A DNA stretch of 64,000 bases, taken from positions 992,001 through 1,056,000 of the forward strand of contig CP119640.1 of the NCBI GenBank assembly GCA_030078075.1, read 5' to 3'. The notes under the pieces were generated by a model. The model did no database searches and was not told the origin of the DNA. It saw nothing but the letters and a program-made list of their open reading frames with translations. The stretch's first letter is position 1, and each line of letters opens with the position of its first letter. Both the position numbers and the translations under genes were made by a program. Below are positions 21,444-31,558 of the stretch, piece by piece. The DNA is from Crithidia sp. LVH-60A (taxonomy: Eukaryota > Euglenozoa > Kinetoplastea > Trypanosomatida > Trypanosomatidae).

Positions 21444-23556
21444 GGTTGCGGAGAGGGAGAGTCGGGGGGTGGAAGTGGGGGTGGTGGTGAGGGGAGGTGA
21501 GGGGGTTGCGGTGGGCAGACGACAGGGGGAGCCGGCACGAAGAGAGCGGACGCACGTCGAGGGGTGAGCTGACTTGAGAGAGAGAAAGAGAGATGTGGAA
21601 GGTGGAAGGAGCGAATTACTGCGTCGTAGTGATACAGAGGGAGAGGGAGGAGAACGGTGAGGAGGTCAGCGAGAGAGTTGAAGGGAGAAAACATACCCAG
21701 AGAAGAACCATAAAGACAAAAAAAAGAAGTAGATGACAACGCCGTACCGCTTAGGCGTTCGAGGGTATTCAAAGTGCCAGCTACCACCTGCAGCGTCAAG
21801 CGCCAAAGCCACACATTTGTTGCTGATGCCCCTAAAGGGAGCTTGCTGTCGTAGTCACCTTTTTCTCGCCAAGAAATATGAGATCTAAAAAAAAAAGCAT
21901 TGCTTCACCAGTCAAAAAGATAAGGCTGCGGAAAAGTCGGATGTGAGCGAGAAAAAAAGTTTGCTGGGCCCACACGTCAACGCCCATGGCGCTTCACCTC
22001 ATTTTTTTTTTTGCCGAGGGGCTCAATAACTGCGCTGTACCGTGGCGGCCTCAGAAGAGACACACGGAGTTTCACGGTGTAATGGAAATTTTTCGTCGTC
22101 GGTGCATAATTGCGGTTGTGCAACTGGTGCTATATTTTTTTTTTTACGCTCGCTTAAAGTTTCGGGAAAATCTGTCGTTTTTGTTGTTGTTGATGCTGGT
22201 TACCTTCTGAGTTCAGAAAGAGCCAGTTTATTTGCGCGTGGAAAGGTCGAGAGCGGATGCTGTATGTGTGCCGACACTATGGTGTCCCACACATACACAC
22301 AGAGAGAGAGACACACGCGCACAAGCACGTCACAACCAGTAAACACACTACTAAAAGTAAAAACAAAATCACTATAGTCGCATACCTTGTATCAAGGTAC
22401 CTTTCACCTTCAAAAAAAAAGGAAAGATGCAGACATAAACGAACAAATGAGAGTGAGGGTGTGAGTGTGCTTGAGCGCGTACACCGGCGAAAAAAAATGA
22501 AACAAGAACGCAGAGGTCAGAGAGGCATCGTCTGCAAGTTTGCAGAATTTCAATTGGTGGCGTCGACCACTGAGCAACACCTTGCGGTACACTCCACAAG
22601 GCTACTCTTCTGTTCTGTGCCTCCTAAAAAAAGAATGATAAAAGAGAAGCCGGAAAGCATAGAAATAAATAAAAAAAATGCCCTTCCCTTGTCGGGCTTT
22701 TGCGTCAGTCGCAGAAACGTGTGAAAGGAGAAAGCGACGATTTTAGGAAGGGGAGAAGTGATTCGCCTGTTGTTCGAATTTATGCCTCACCTCAAGTCGC
22801 ACGCTTTTTACACATTTGCCTTGAGGTGTACTTCTGTAAGTTTTTCGGCGTTTTGTCTTTTTGCGTGTGTGTGCGTCAGTGTTTCCGTTTTTTTTTTTAC
22901 CTGCTTTATACTACACACGTGCGCTTTCTTGTGTATTCGCTCGTCTTCGATCATCTAAGAAGAGGTACGCACTTAACACAGCTCAGCGCAAAGGCGCTTC
23001 ACACGGACCTGCATGAGCCCAAAAAAAAAAAAACAGTGGAAAAGAAAATCCACAAAGCGAATTAACGAAAAAAAAAAAGATTCCTTGCGGAAGAAGAAGA
23101 AGAACTTGACGAACAACAACGTAGTACTACTTCGACTTTCTTTTCTGTTGTGGTACTCGTACGTTTTTTGTTTATTTATGATTCGTTTTCAAAATTAAAG
23201 GCACCTTAACGAGCTACGCGGAGAAATGACAGAAAAAAAAAGGGAGGAAAACGCGAGTGCGAAAAAAAATGCTCTTGTCAAAGAAACAGCTGTACTCTCA
23301 CCCCATCAGCAAGAGCACGCGTGCGTCTCAAATCAATGATGCACAACAGAATTTGGAAGCAAAGCCAGCCCTCAAAAAAAAACAACTACGAGAAAAAATA
23401 TATATATGGGCTCTGGAAGGAATACAACTAACGAACGTCTTAGGAATAGAGACTGCCTCGTGTGTGTTGGTAACGGAAAGGCTGCATATTCCCCGCAGTT
23501 TTCATTTTCGCTTTCACATTTTTTTTTTCTTTTGCATATAACAATATTTAATTTTT
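21444..23556. other. Spacer between the amastin B copies
   Basis: The first 245 bp are the duplicated 5' flank. The rest is spacer with homopolymers and no supportable gene. A conserved GC-rich 3' block of the next amastin follows at 23557. Confidence 0.5.
21570..21592 (-). promoter_or_regulatory. Predicted splice acceptor of amastin B copy 1
   Basis: A sense-strand CT-rich tract (plus purines at 21576-21592) is followed by AG at 21574-21573 and 21570-21569. Both AGs are kept in the second copy while the tract itself has changed slightly. Predicted 5' UTR is about 125 nucleotides. This is inference. Confidence 0.45.
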
Positions 23557-24207
23557 TTGTGGAGAGGCGCATGCGGGTCACGGCCACGGTAGCTGTGAAC
23601 GACGCGTGCACAGGAAAGAGGGTGGCAGGGAAGGGCAACAGCGCCAAGAAGACGCAAACGGGACGCACGTGCGCGATGTAGCGGCGTGCGCGTCGCCTGG
23701 ACGACGAGCAGGAGAGAAGCGGGGGCGTGCATGCGTGGGGAGTCCACCGACCCACCACAGCCACGCCCGCGCCGTCACGGCACGCTCAGCTACGTTGCAA
23801 CAACGCACGTGCGGCCCACGTCCTCCGGCGTCTCGCTTATCGCGGCGGGCACCCTCCACCCCCATCCCGCAACCGCGTGCCGGGCACGTGGCACCGCCCA
23901 GCGCCTCATTAAGGGGCTTAAAAGAGAGAGAAAGAGAGGGAAAAGGGCGTTTTTGGTGAGAAAAGGTTAGCGATGAACAGAGGGAAGAGAAAGCGGGGGG
24001 CCGCGCCGACGCACACACACACACAAATGCACAGGCGCCTTCGCACGCACACGCCTCCCCACTACGCGCCATGCCAAGAAGGCGCCACGGGGCGGGGTGG
24101 GAGACGCAGCAGCGGCCCTCCCGCTGCGGACGCACCGCCACAGCTTCGGGGTGCACGCGAGGGAGACTGCGGGGTGTGCGTCGCCGCGCGGCTGCGGAGC
24201 AACACGC
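23557..24207 (-). other. GC-rich conserved 3' flank of amastin B copy 2
   Basis: This is the same 650-bp GC-rich block as at 20187-20837, with about ten scattered differences and small indels. The indels shift the longest sense frame between copies, which argues against a conserved protein and fits a 3' UTR. Confidence 0.5.
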
Positions 24208-24813
24208 CTACAGCGCGAACAGCAGGACCATGCCCACCGCCTGGATGCACCACGCCGCAATCGTCAGGCCGTAGCCCGCGCTCGTGGCGAAGTCCTGGCG
24301 CAGCAGCTTGCCGTACGGGATCCCGTCCGGCTTGCCAATCGTGGGGTCCACCGTCACCTCCGTGCTGTCGCAGAAGGTCGCGAGCCACACGCCGGTCATG
24401 CACGCCCACGGGATCAGCGAGAAGATCGTCTCCGCGACAGCAAGCACCATCAGCAGGATCTTCATGCGGATGCCGACGAAGTACAGCCCGCTCATGATCG
24501 CCGCCACGAGCGACACGATGACCGACACGATGTAGAACGCCTCCGCCGCCTGGAAGAGCTGCTTGCCGCGCGCGCACGTCATCGACGCCGGGCGGTACTG
24601 GTACTCGTTCTCGCCGCAGTCGTTCTTCAGGCCCCACACCGTCACGCACGACAGCTTGCTCGCACCCGTCACCGTGCCATCGGCGGCCGTCTTGATGCCC
24701 TTGCCGCGGAACTGCGAGATCGGCGCCGACGTGATCAGGAACAGGAACACCAGCGTCGAGCACAGCAGGTTCATCGCCACGTTCAGCTTACCGCGGATGG
24801 CCTCGAAGCCCAT
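24208..24813 (-). CDS. Amastin B, copy 2, 201 aa
   Basis: The protein is identical to that at 20838-21443, with four hydrophobic segments and the CVTVWGLKNDC signature. The reading frame is open further upstream, to 25110, but I place the start at the MGFE methionine. The predicted splice acceptor lies between the two, the upstream part has no membrane-protein character, and every sister gene starts at this same MGFE. I find a single silent difference from copy 1, in a Leu codon near 24752. This is the first amastin transcribed in the array. Confidence 0.95.
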   Translation of the reverse strand: MGFEAIRGKLNVAMNLLCSTLVFLFLITSAPISQFRGKGIKTAADGTVTGASKLSCVTVWGLKNDCGENEYQYRPASMTCARGKQLFQAAEAFYIVSVIVSLVAAIMSGLYFVGIRMKILLMVLAVAETIFSLIPWACMTGVWLATFCDSTEVTVDPTIGKPDGIPYGKLLRQDFATSAGYGLTIAAWCIQAVGMVLLFAL

Positions 24814-24939
24814 GGTTGCGGAGAGGGAGAGTTGGGTGGTGGAAGTGGGGGTGGTGGTGAGGGAGGGTGAAGGGGTTGCGGTGGGCAGACGACAGGGGGA
24901 ACCGGCACGAAGAGAGCGGACGCACGTCGAGGGGTGAGC

Positions 24940-24970
24940 TGACTTGAGAGAGGTAGAGAGAGATGTGGAA
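24940..24970 (-). promoter_or_regulatory. Predicted splice acceptor of amastin B copy 2
   Basis: This is the same arrangement as in copy 1: AG at 24944-24943 and 24940-24939, with a sense pyrimidine tract upstream at about 24946-24970. It supports starting the gene at 24813 and not further upstream. This is inference. Confidence 0.45.
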
Positions 24971-25740
24971 GATGGAAGGAGCGAATTACTGCGTCGTAGT
25001 GAAACAGAGGGAGAGGGGAGGAGAACGGTGAGGAGGTCAGCGAGAGAGTGGAAGGGAGGAGACGCCAGGAAAAAAAAGGGGAAGAAGCCAGTCGTAACGA
25101 CGGAACTCAAGAAAGCTGTTCTAGTGGCGAAACTGCATCTTCGGCGAATGAATTTCCTTTTAAGTTATTCAGCGCATATTCACAATCGAATGCGCTTCTC
25201 ATCGAGCGTCAGTTTGGTTGACAGATAGTGTAGGTCCGACGTGTCCCTTTGAGCCCACAAGAAGAAGGCAGCGTGGCAGCTTAAAATCGTCAAGGGGGTG
25301 AAGAGCACCTCACTGAGCCCTTAAGGCAACTAAAACCAATCTTCGAGACTTTCTTCCCTCGAGTGACAGACTGCAACGCCGTCAAAAACGCAGTTGAAAA
25401 GCCGCCTGTTTTAATGTTCTTGCCATCTGCCTTCCGTCCGTGAGTACTTAATAGATTAAAGGAGCTTTCTGCAGTGCAGTCGCAGAAGTATGTGACGAGG
25501 CGTTGAATGTGTGCACCACAATTATTTGTGGCAGAAAGAAAGTGAAGGACAGAGAGAGAAAAAGAGGGAGAGCAGCGGGAAGTGGTGACTTCACTCATGG
25601 GCAGCGCTGTTTAGATGTGTGGGAAAGCATTTTAGGCAGCAATACAACACGCTGTTGACAACTGCGCCTAGTTGCCAACCTCTCGTTGCTGAAATCGGGT
25701 TTAGATGAGCAAACAAGCGCATCCCGCCTCAAAGGCTGCA

Positions 25741-25761
25741 CACGCACACACACACACAAAC
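25741..25761. repeat. CA dinucleotide microsatellite
   Basis: A CA-rich run with one interruption lies in the spacer downstream of the GTPase gene. Confidence 0.75.
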
Positions 25762-25805
25762 ACCCGCTCTCCCTCTCTCTCTTCCCTTTCTCCTCCTCTC
25801 TCCCT

Positions 25806-28800
25806 TTAAAGCTTGCCAGAGGCGTGTAAGGCCTCCTTTAAGGCCGCAAAGGGTGCGGACGAGGACGAGGAGTGGCGGGTGTGCTGCGCTCTTTCCACGC
25901 TGCGCACACTCACGTCCGCGCCTGCTGGCGTCGCATCCGTGCCGCTACCGCTGCTGCCGCTGCTGCTGCTGCTGGGCACCTCCGGTGTGTTCGTCACTGG
26001 CGCTGACACGAGTCGCACTACCGTATTGATGGAGTCCGCGTCAACGTCGCTGTCGCGGTCCTCCAACCCCTTCGCGGTGAAGCGGCGCTTCAGCTTCGGC
26101 CACGCCCGCCGCGCTCGGAGATCCTTGTGGCGCAGCGGCTCGCGGACGCCGTGGACGACGCCGGGCAGCGTGCGGACGCGCAGCACCACGTCGGCCGGCT
26201 CACTCACGCAGAAGGCGACCCAGCCGAGGCCGCAGACATAAATGTCCGCCTTGGGCCGCCGTCGGTGGCGGGCGTAGCACTCGAAGAGGTAGCTCTTCGA
26301 CTGCGACAAGCCCGGCGCTGCGGCGCCGCTGCCCGACACGCCGTCCAGTGGGAGGAGCTGCTCGTAGGAGCCTGGTGGGTCGAGGGCCTTGCCCAGCTGC
26401 TCCTGCCAGAAGCTGTCCGCCTGCACGGTGTTCACGATGGCATTGCGGACCTTCTGCGAGGTGTAGACGAGAAAGAGGAGGCCGCGCGGGGGCCCGCGTA
26501 CGACGTCGATGGCGGCGAGACCGCCGAGGAAGACGGTGTGGCCAGGGAGAAGAATGAAGCACTGCGGGTTGCGGAACTTGCGGATGAGGGTGCGCCGCAT
26601 TTGCAGGAGGGTGAGGGGCGACTGCTGATGCCAGTGAGGAAGCAGGCCCGGTGTGTCGTAGAAGTACGTCTTCGTCGCTGCCGACTCGTCTGCTGTCTCT
26701 GTGTCCGCTGCAGGTCTCGACGGCGATGTGAGGGAGATGCGGACGGCGTTGACGGCGACGGTGGTGCCGGGCAGCGAGGACACCGTCATGAGCTTCGAGG
26801 CCCGCTTGTCGTGCCGGCCGCGTATGTCGATCATCTCCGCCTGATTCACGTTGGGTGGTGTGTACCATCGCCAAAAGACCGCCTCCTTGCCCTCACGGTC
26901 TGTCTTGGTGTAGTACACCTTCTTGCTCTGGGGGTGGGGCGGCTGTGGCACGTAGAGGGCGTGCGCCATCGCGTTGATCACCGACGACTTCCCGACGTTC
27001 GCCACCCCAACGAAGTAGGTGGGCAGCGGCTTCGTGGGACGGCGCAGGTTGAGGTTGGCGGTGTCCTCGATGGCGTCGATGAGGTTCGGTATGCCCCACC
27101 CTCGCTTCGCGGAGAGCGGCACGACGCTGCGGATTTGGTGGCGGGGCAGTCCGAACTGCCCGGCAATGTCGAGCACCCAGCGGCGGACGTAGTTCTCTGT
27201 CACGAGGCAGGCCGCGACGCCGCGATCCTTGCCCGCGTAGTGGAAGCCGCGGTTCCGCACGCAGTCCATCTTGTTCACCGCGATGATGACGGTGTTGTTC
27301 ATGCTGATGATGCCAGGGAGGTCGTACACCATCGACCCCGGGAAGTCCGTGATGTCCACGACGAGCACCACGACGCACCGCTTCTCCTTCAGCGCACGCA
27401 GCTGCTCGGTGAAGTCTGGCGCCGACCACACCTTGCGCCGCCCCTCCACCCCAAGGTTCTCCAGCGCGTGGCAGCGGTGGCAGACAAAGGGCCGCGGCGT
27501 GTCGCGGTAGAACGCGTCGAACTCGTCCTGCGTCATGAAGTCCAGCCACTCCTCGCCGACCTGGCGGCCGTGCTTCTCCCAGTGTGCCTGCAGCTCCGCC
27601 ATGCGGGCGGCGTACTCGTGGCGCAGCCGCACCCGCTCGCTCCGCTGTGCCACGTGCTTCTCAATCTCGCCAGGGCGGACGTAGCCGAAGGCGCTGTTCT
27701 CGTCGGTTTGCAGCATCGCGCCACAGCCGGGGCAGCAGTCGCGGCCAGGCACCGGCACGTGAAACGACGACGGCGCCTCCATCACGATGGCGGCTTTGTT
27801 CTCCCGCACGCTGGCCATCTCCGCTGCGGCGTCCTGGTCCAGCACGTGCAGGCCCTCCCACTCCAGCATCTTGCGCTCCATCTTGTCCCCGGCAAGCTCC
27901 AAGCGGTGCTCGAGGGCGAAGCGGTCCTTCTCGTAGGAGTCGAGCAGCACGCCGTACTTCATCTTGTCTGCCATGTTGGCCGCCTTCTTCCGCAGCGCAC
28001 GCGGGCTGTCAGGGTCGACCCTTCCTTCAGACGGTCCGTCGCCGCCGCTGTGGGCAGCCGCGTCGTTCTCCAGCTCCACCAGCTCCTCTGACCAGCCCAT
28101 GATCTTGTGGAAGAGCTTGTTGATGTGGCGTGGCAAAAGAATGGAGTCCGCCACCGCCTTTTTTGAGCGCCGCTGCAGGTGCTGTAGTGAAAGTGGGACG
28201 GGCTCAGCCGACGGGTGCGTCTCCACGGCATCCACGTGCATCTCCAGCGCCTTGCCAAATGGAAGAGTGGCAGCTGCGGCGAGACTGTTGCGATCACCAG
28301 ACGGGACGACCGAGCGCGCCGTGCCGGTGTCAGTGCCGTAGGGGGCAGCGAAGGCATCAGCAGCGGCAGCAGCAGGAGTAGATAGAGAGCCACTGCTGTG
28401 CAGTACGATGGACGAGCTGCAGCCGTCTCCATCAACGTCGTCCCCCTCTCTTCCAGACGCACCTGCGTGCGTGCCTAACGCCGGATGCGCAGAAGCGCCG
28501 ATGAAGCCACCGGAGGCCGCAGCGGCAGCACTGCGCTGTCCCTCCGTCAACGCAGCCATCGCCGCGGCTGCGCTTGTGTGGGGACTCCGCATCCCCAGCG
28601 GCCCCGCGGTGGAGAGACTGCCCAGCACGGTGTCGCCGTCCTCGTTCAGCACGTCCGAGTTCGTCGTCACGTCGATGGTGCCGCCGGAGACGGCGACGCG
28701 GTTGCGCCACGGCTTGCTGCTGCCTGCGTTGCGGCTCTTCTTCATGAAGTCCTTCCTGCTGTAGCCCATCGGTGGGGGCCGCTTCTTCAGCAGCCGCGCA

Positions 28801-28814
28801 CTGAGGCGCCACAT
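25806..28814 (-). CDS. Circularly permuted YqeH/NOA1-type GTPase with zinc finger, 1002 aa
   Basis: YqeH/NOA1/RIF1 proteins are circularly permuted GTPases that help assemble the small subunit of bacterial, mitochondrial or plastid ribosomes. The permuted motif order is clear: G4 NKMD at 514-517, G5 SAK at 568-570, G1 GVANVGKS at 603-610, G2-like LPGTT at 681-685 and G3 DTPG at 720-723. Upstream is the family zinc finger, CPGC at 361-364 and CHRC at 445-448, with a helical insertion between the pairs. An N-terminal extension of about 350 residues, mostly low-complexity, begins with the basic MWRLSARLLKKRPPP, a plausible mitochondrial presequence. The Ser-rich C-terminal tail is also extra. 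The frame is open to 29075, but the predicted splice acceptor at 28944 makes the ATG at 28814 the first in-frame start. It is about twice the usual length. A role in mitoribosome assembly is inferred from the family. Confidence 0.9.
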   Translation of the reverse strand: MWRLSARLLKKRPPPMGYSRKDFMKKSRNAGSSKPWRNRVAVSGGTIDVTTNSDVLNEDGDTVLGSLSTAGPLGMRSPHTSAAAAMAALTEGQRSAAAAASGGFIGASAHPALGTHAGASGREGDDVDGDGCSSSIVLHSSGSLSTPAAAAADAFAAPYGTDTGTARSVVPSGDRNSLAAAATLPFGKALEMHVDAVETHPSAEPVPLSLQHLQRRSKKAVADSILLPRHINKLFHKIMGWSEELVELENDAAAHSGGDGPSEGRVDPDSPRALRKKAANMADKMKYGVLLDSYEKDRFALEHRLELAGDKMERKMLEWEGLHVLDQDAAAEMASVRENKAAIVMEAPSSFHVPVPGRDCCPGCGAMLQTDENSAFGYVRPGEIEKHVAQRSERVRLRHEYAARMAELQAHWEKHGRQVGEEWLDFMTQDEFDAFYRDTPRPFVCHRCHALENLGVEGRRKVWSAPDFTEQLRALKEKRCVVVLVVDITDFPGSMVYDLPGIISMNNTVIIAVNKMDCVRNRGFHYAGKDRGVAACLVTENYVRRWVLDIAGQFGLPRHQIRSVVPLSAKRGWGIPNLIDAIEDTANLNLRRPTKPLPTYFVGVANVGKSSVINAMAHALYVPQPPHPQSKKVYYTKTDREGKEAVFWRWYTPPNVNQAEMIDIRGRHDKRASKLMTVSSLPGTTVAVNAVRISLTSPSRPAADTETADESAATKTYFYDTPGLLPHWHQQSPLTLLQMRRTLIRKFRNPQCFILLPGHTVFLGGLAAIDVVRGPPRGLLFLVYTSQKVRNAIVNTVQADSFWQEQLGKALDPPGSYEQLLPLDGVSGSGAAAPGLSQSKSYLFECYARHRRRPKADIYVCGLGWVAFCVSEPADVVLRVRTLPGVVHGVREPLRHKDLRARRAWPKLKRRFTAKGLEDRDSDVDADSINTVVRLVSAPVTNTPEVPSSSSSGSSGSGTDATPAGADVSVRSVERAQHTRHSSSSSAPFAALKEALHASGKL

Positions 28815-28943
28815 CTCGTGCCACTCACACGAAGGAAAGAAGGAGAGTGGGTAGAGGAGAGGTGCGCAAGAGAGAGAGAGAGGATGAGACGTGCTCTTGG
28901 GCCGACGTGTGTTGTTTGGATCCGTTTCGTGTGAGTGTATCAG

Positions 28944-29014
28944 CTTGCAGCGTCGTCGCGAGCGAGGGATGGGAGAAAAAAGAAGAGAAAAAAAAAGAAG
29001 AGAAGAGAAAAGAA
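28944..29014 (-). promoter_or_regulatory. Strong polypyrimidine tract and splice acceptor of the GTPase gene
   Basis: The plus strand is purine-only from about 28971 to 29014, so the transcript carries a long pyrimidine tract. The first AG after it is at 28945-28944, and there is no other AG between. This gives a 5' UTR of about 129 nucleotides and decides the start codon of the gene. The site is predicted, not observed. Confidence 0.6.
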
Positions 29015-29375
29015 CACTTATCGCTAAGGGAGACGGGTAGCGGAGCATGCAAGCGATCGAAGAGCCTCTTTCCACATTTTATATTTGTGTGCCTTTGGAT
29101 TACTGCACCGGTTGCCAAGCTTTTGGTTGCCTTTTAATAAAATTTGAGTGAGCACGTGTGGCGTACTCTCTTCTGCTGCCTCGTTACCCAAACGCGGCAA
29201 AATAAGAAAAAAAGCAGGGTGTCATTCCGTTGCTCTTTTGTGGTGTAGCTTTAGTGTGGCTGACTACGCAGGGCACACTCACGACAACAACAGCAGGCGT
29301 CGCAAGAGAAGCAGCGGATCTGAAAGTGCTTCAAGTGGACAGACTAGACTCGGCCACAGCGCATGACCATCGCCG

Positions 29376-29397
29376 ACTCTCTCTCTCTCTCTCTCTG
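29376..29397. repeat. CT microsatellite
   Basis: An uninterrupted CT run lies in spacer DNA between the prefoldin and GTPase genes. Confidence 0.85.
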
Positions 29398-29911
29398 ACT
29401 CTTGCTTAGTGTTTTCTTTTTCTTTTAAATTCTTTTTTTTTTTCTTATCGCCACCGCCGCTTCCGTCTCTCGGTCCTGCCACCACAAATGCGGGGAAAGC
29501 ACAGAAGACAGGAATATGGCAGAGAAAAAGAGGCACATTTAAGAACAACAGTAGAGGTGCAAGAAGAAAAGCAGAGGGAGAAGACAAAGCGAGAAGGACC
29601 GCAAACGCCTCCCTCAACAACCCGATCGCCTAAAAGGGACAAACACCTTCCCACACTCACATTTTCTCCCTTTGTCCTCGCTCCTGTGCTTTCACAACAG
29701 TGCCTCCGCTTTCTCTGTCGTCTATTGCAGAAGACCATCCAATGAGCATAGATGCCGTCCCTCACTCACAACAGCATTCTAAATTGGTCTCCGGAGAAAT
29801 CTGGACATCACCCACATCACCTATCTTGCACACCCGTGCGTGTGCATCGAAAAAGAAAACGTCACCCTTTTCGACCGCACCGTGATCAAAAGCCGCCTGC
29901 CAGATTGTGGC

Positions 29912-30352
29912 TTAGGCGCTCTGCTGGCCACGCGCCTGTGCGGCCTGCATCACGGCCACCGTGGCGCGAAACTCCTCGACAGCGCGGCGCAGCTCGCCCT
30001 CCTCCTTCGTCACCAGCTCCGCCGTGCGCTGCTTCTCGCCGACGAGGCGGCTCTCCTCGGCCTCGCAGCGCTCAATCTCCTCGTTGTTCGTGTCGATCAG
30101 CTTGTTCACAGCGACCCGCATGAAAGCACGCCCCACGCCCTGATACACGACGTGCTCCGGCTTCAGCTTCGTCAGCTCGCCAACCGTAATCTGGCAGCGC
30201 CGCTCCGTGCGCTTGAGGGTGACCTGGCGCGTCGCCATCGTCTTGACGGTGTCGCGAAGGGACTCGAGGCGCTGCTGGTGCTCGGTGACGGTCTTCTCCT
30301 TCTCCATCAGCTCCGCCTGGGCGGCGACCGAGATGCTACCGCTGTTCGACAT
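29912..30352 (-). CDS. PFDN1: Prefoldin subunit 1 (beta-type), 146 aa
   Basis: Prefoldin is a cytosolic hexamer that hands nascent actin and tubulin to the CCT chaperonin. The protein has the beta-type layout: an N-terminal helix (about 10-55), a short beta hairpin segment around VYQGVGRAFM (68-77) and a C-terminal helix (about 85-140), both helices being coiled-coil-like and charged. The hairpin motif resembles the MYEGVGRMF of human PFDN1, which is why I prefer subunit 1 over the other beta-type subunits (2, 4 and 6). The length is close to the usual 120-125, with a short C-terminal extension ending ARGQQSA. Confidence 0.85.
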   Translation of the reverse strand: MSNSGSISVAAQAELMEKEKTVTEHQQRLESLRDTVKTMATRQVTLKRTERRCQITVGELTKLKPEHVVYQGVGRAFMRVAVNKLIDTNNEEIERCEAEESRLVGEKQRTAELVTKEEGELRRAVEEFRATVAVMQAAQARGQQSA

Positions 30353-31558
30353 CGTGCGAGCGTCGTGGTCAGAGAAAAAAAGGGTCTGTGAGGTAGGGCA
30401 ATGGAGAGGGAGCTGATGCGATCACCCATGTTCGGTGAAGCAGTTGTGTTGTCAAGAAGAGAAGGAGGGATGCAAAGGAGGGGCAGATAGTAAGCCAACC
30501 CGATAAAAAAAGGCGGACGGTAGATGCGATTGCATACATCTACTTGTACGTCGGCGACACATTGAAGCGGCGCTGTCGGCGAAAGCATCGCTGTTTTTGG
30601 TGTTGTTGATCGGTTTTTATCTTCGAGAATAGGAGCCGGACACGGTACACCGGCGCATTTTCTCATTCCGCATTTTCAGTTTAAGTTAGATTGGGAGCAC
30701 AATGAGCATGGAAATGGTGCTGACTCGCTTCCTTACGAGCACTATTTTGGGGGCAGCACTCTGTCGCCGCGGAAGGATCACACGCACTCAGCCTCAGTCT
30801 ACTCCGTCGTGAGAGAGAGAAGAAGCTAAAAGCAAAAACGCAAACTCCGTCTTGTCTCATGAAGCATGCACAGTAAAATAAATCGTCGAGAGAAGCAACG
30901 AAAAAAAAAAAAGACAGAGAAACACTTGCACACGAGTGTGGGGTCGCAGGTGCGTCGATCACCTCTCTTCTTTCTCCGTCGCCGGTATCGTGCGTGTGTG
31001 CATCATCAGCAGAAAAAAAACTTTAGCGAAAGAAAAGAATAAAACTTATATTTATGAAAGCAATACACTCACACACCAGCACAAAAGGCACGCTGCGATT
31101 CATCTAACAACGCGGTGCTGCAGAAAGCACAGAGAGGCTGTCAAGCAAAAAAAAAGCGCCAGAGAGACAAAGAAGAGACGAATACGATGTGAGAAGCAGA
31201 AATCAGTTAATTCAAAAAGAAACAAAAACGAGCCTGCTTTTTTTTTTCTTTACTTGTTAGTCGCACTCGTCATGGAAGTGGTCTAGTCTAGAAGGACAAA
31301 TTAAAAAAAAAACGAGGAAAATGGGAAAATACAATTTGCAAAGGTGAAGGAATAGTGACAATAATAAAGGTACAACGACGAGGCTTAATAAGGGCAAAAA
31401 GCAGATCGGCACGCGCCGCACAACACACAGAAAAAAGGAAGGAAAACAAAAAATTTCTGTAAATGCTTCTTGCTAGCAGCACCAGGAAGAGAAAAAAAAA
31501 AGCAACGAAAGCAATGAAATTGTTTTTTCCTTAGTGCGCGCTCACTAAGGATCAGCGA
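30353..31558. other. Spacer between the coiled-coil gene and prefoldin
   Basis: This spacer holds predicted splice signals for prefoldin and the 3' UTR of the coiled-coil gene. It is A-rich near 31000-31500. No gene is supportable. Confidence 0.5.
30413..30485 (-). promoter_or_regulatory. Predicted polypyrimidine tract and splice acceptor of prefoldin
   Basis: A sense pyrimidine tract (plus purines at about 30458-30485) is followed by an AG at 30414-30413, giving a 5' UTR of about 60 nucleotides. A shorter tract closer to the ATG has no AG after it, so it cannot serve. Confidence 0.4.

Larger units (their letters stand above)
20187..21689. repeat. Amastin B duplication block, copy 1
   Basis: About 1.5 kb is shared with 23557-25060 at an offset of 3370 bp. 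It spans a GC-rich 650-bp 3' flank, the whole gene and about 245 bp of 5' flank. Differences are few in the gene (one silent change seen), moderate in the 3' flank and commonest in the 5' flank. Left of 20187 the sequences diverge into unrelated A/T-rich DNA. Confidence 0.92.
23557..25060. repeat. Amastin B duplication block, copy 2
   Basis: This is the partner of 20187-21689. It includes the GC-rich 3' flank, the gene and the 5' flank. The right edge is near 25060, where both copies break off inside a purine-rich stretch. Confidence 0.92.
24814..25805. other. Spacer between the GTPase gene and the amastin array
   Basis: The left 245 bp are the duplicated amastin 5' flank. A CA microsatellite lies at 25741-25761, next to a pyrimidine-rich stretch on the plus strand just past the GTPase stop codon. 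No gene is seen. Confidence 0.5.
28815..29911. other. Spacer between prefoldin and the GTPase gene
   Basis: This spacer holds the GTPase 5' UTR and splice signals, the prefoldin 3' UTR and a CT microsatellite at 29376-29397. No other gene is supportable. Confidence 0.55.

Noticed and set aside
26127-28091. A 654-aa plus-strand open frame
   Set aside because: It is antisense to the cpGTPase core, which has clear G motifs in the other strand; composition (His, Arg, Val) is typical of antisense translation.
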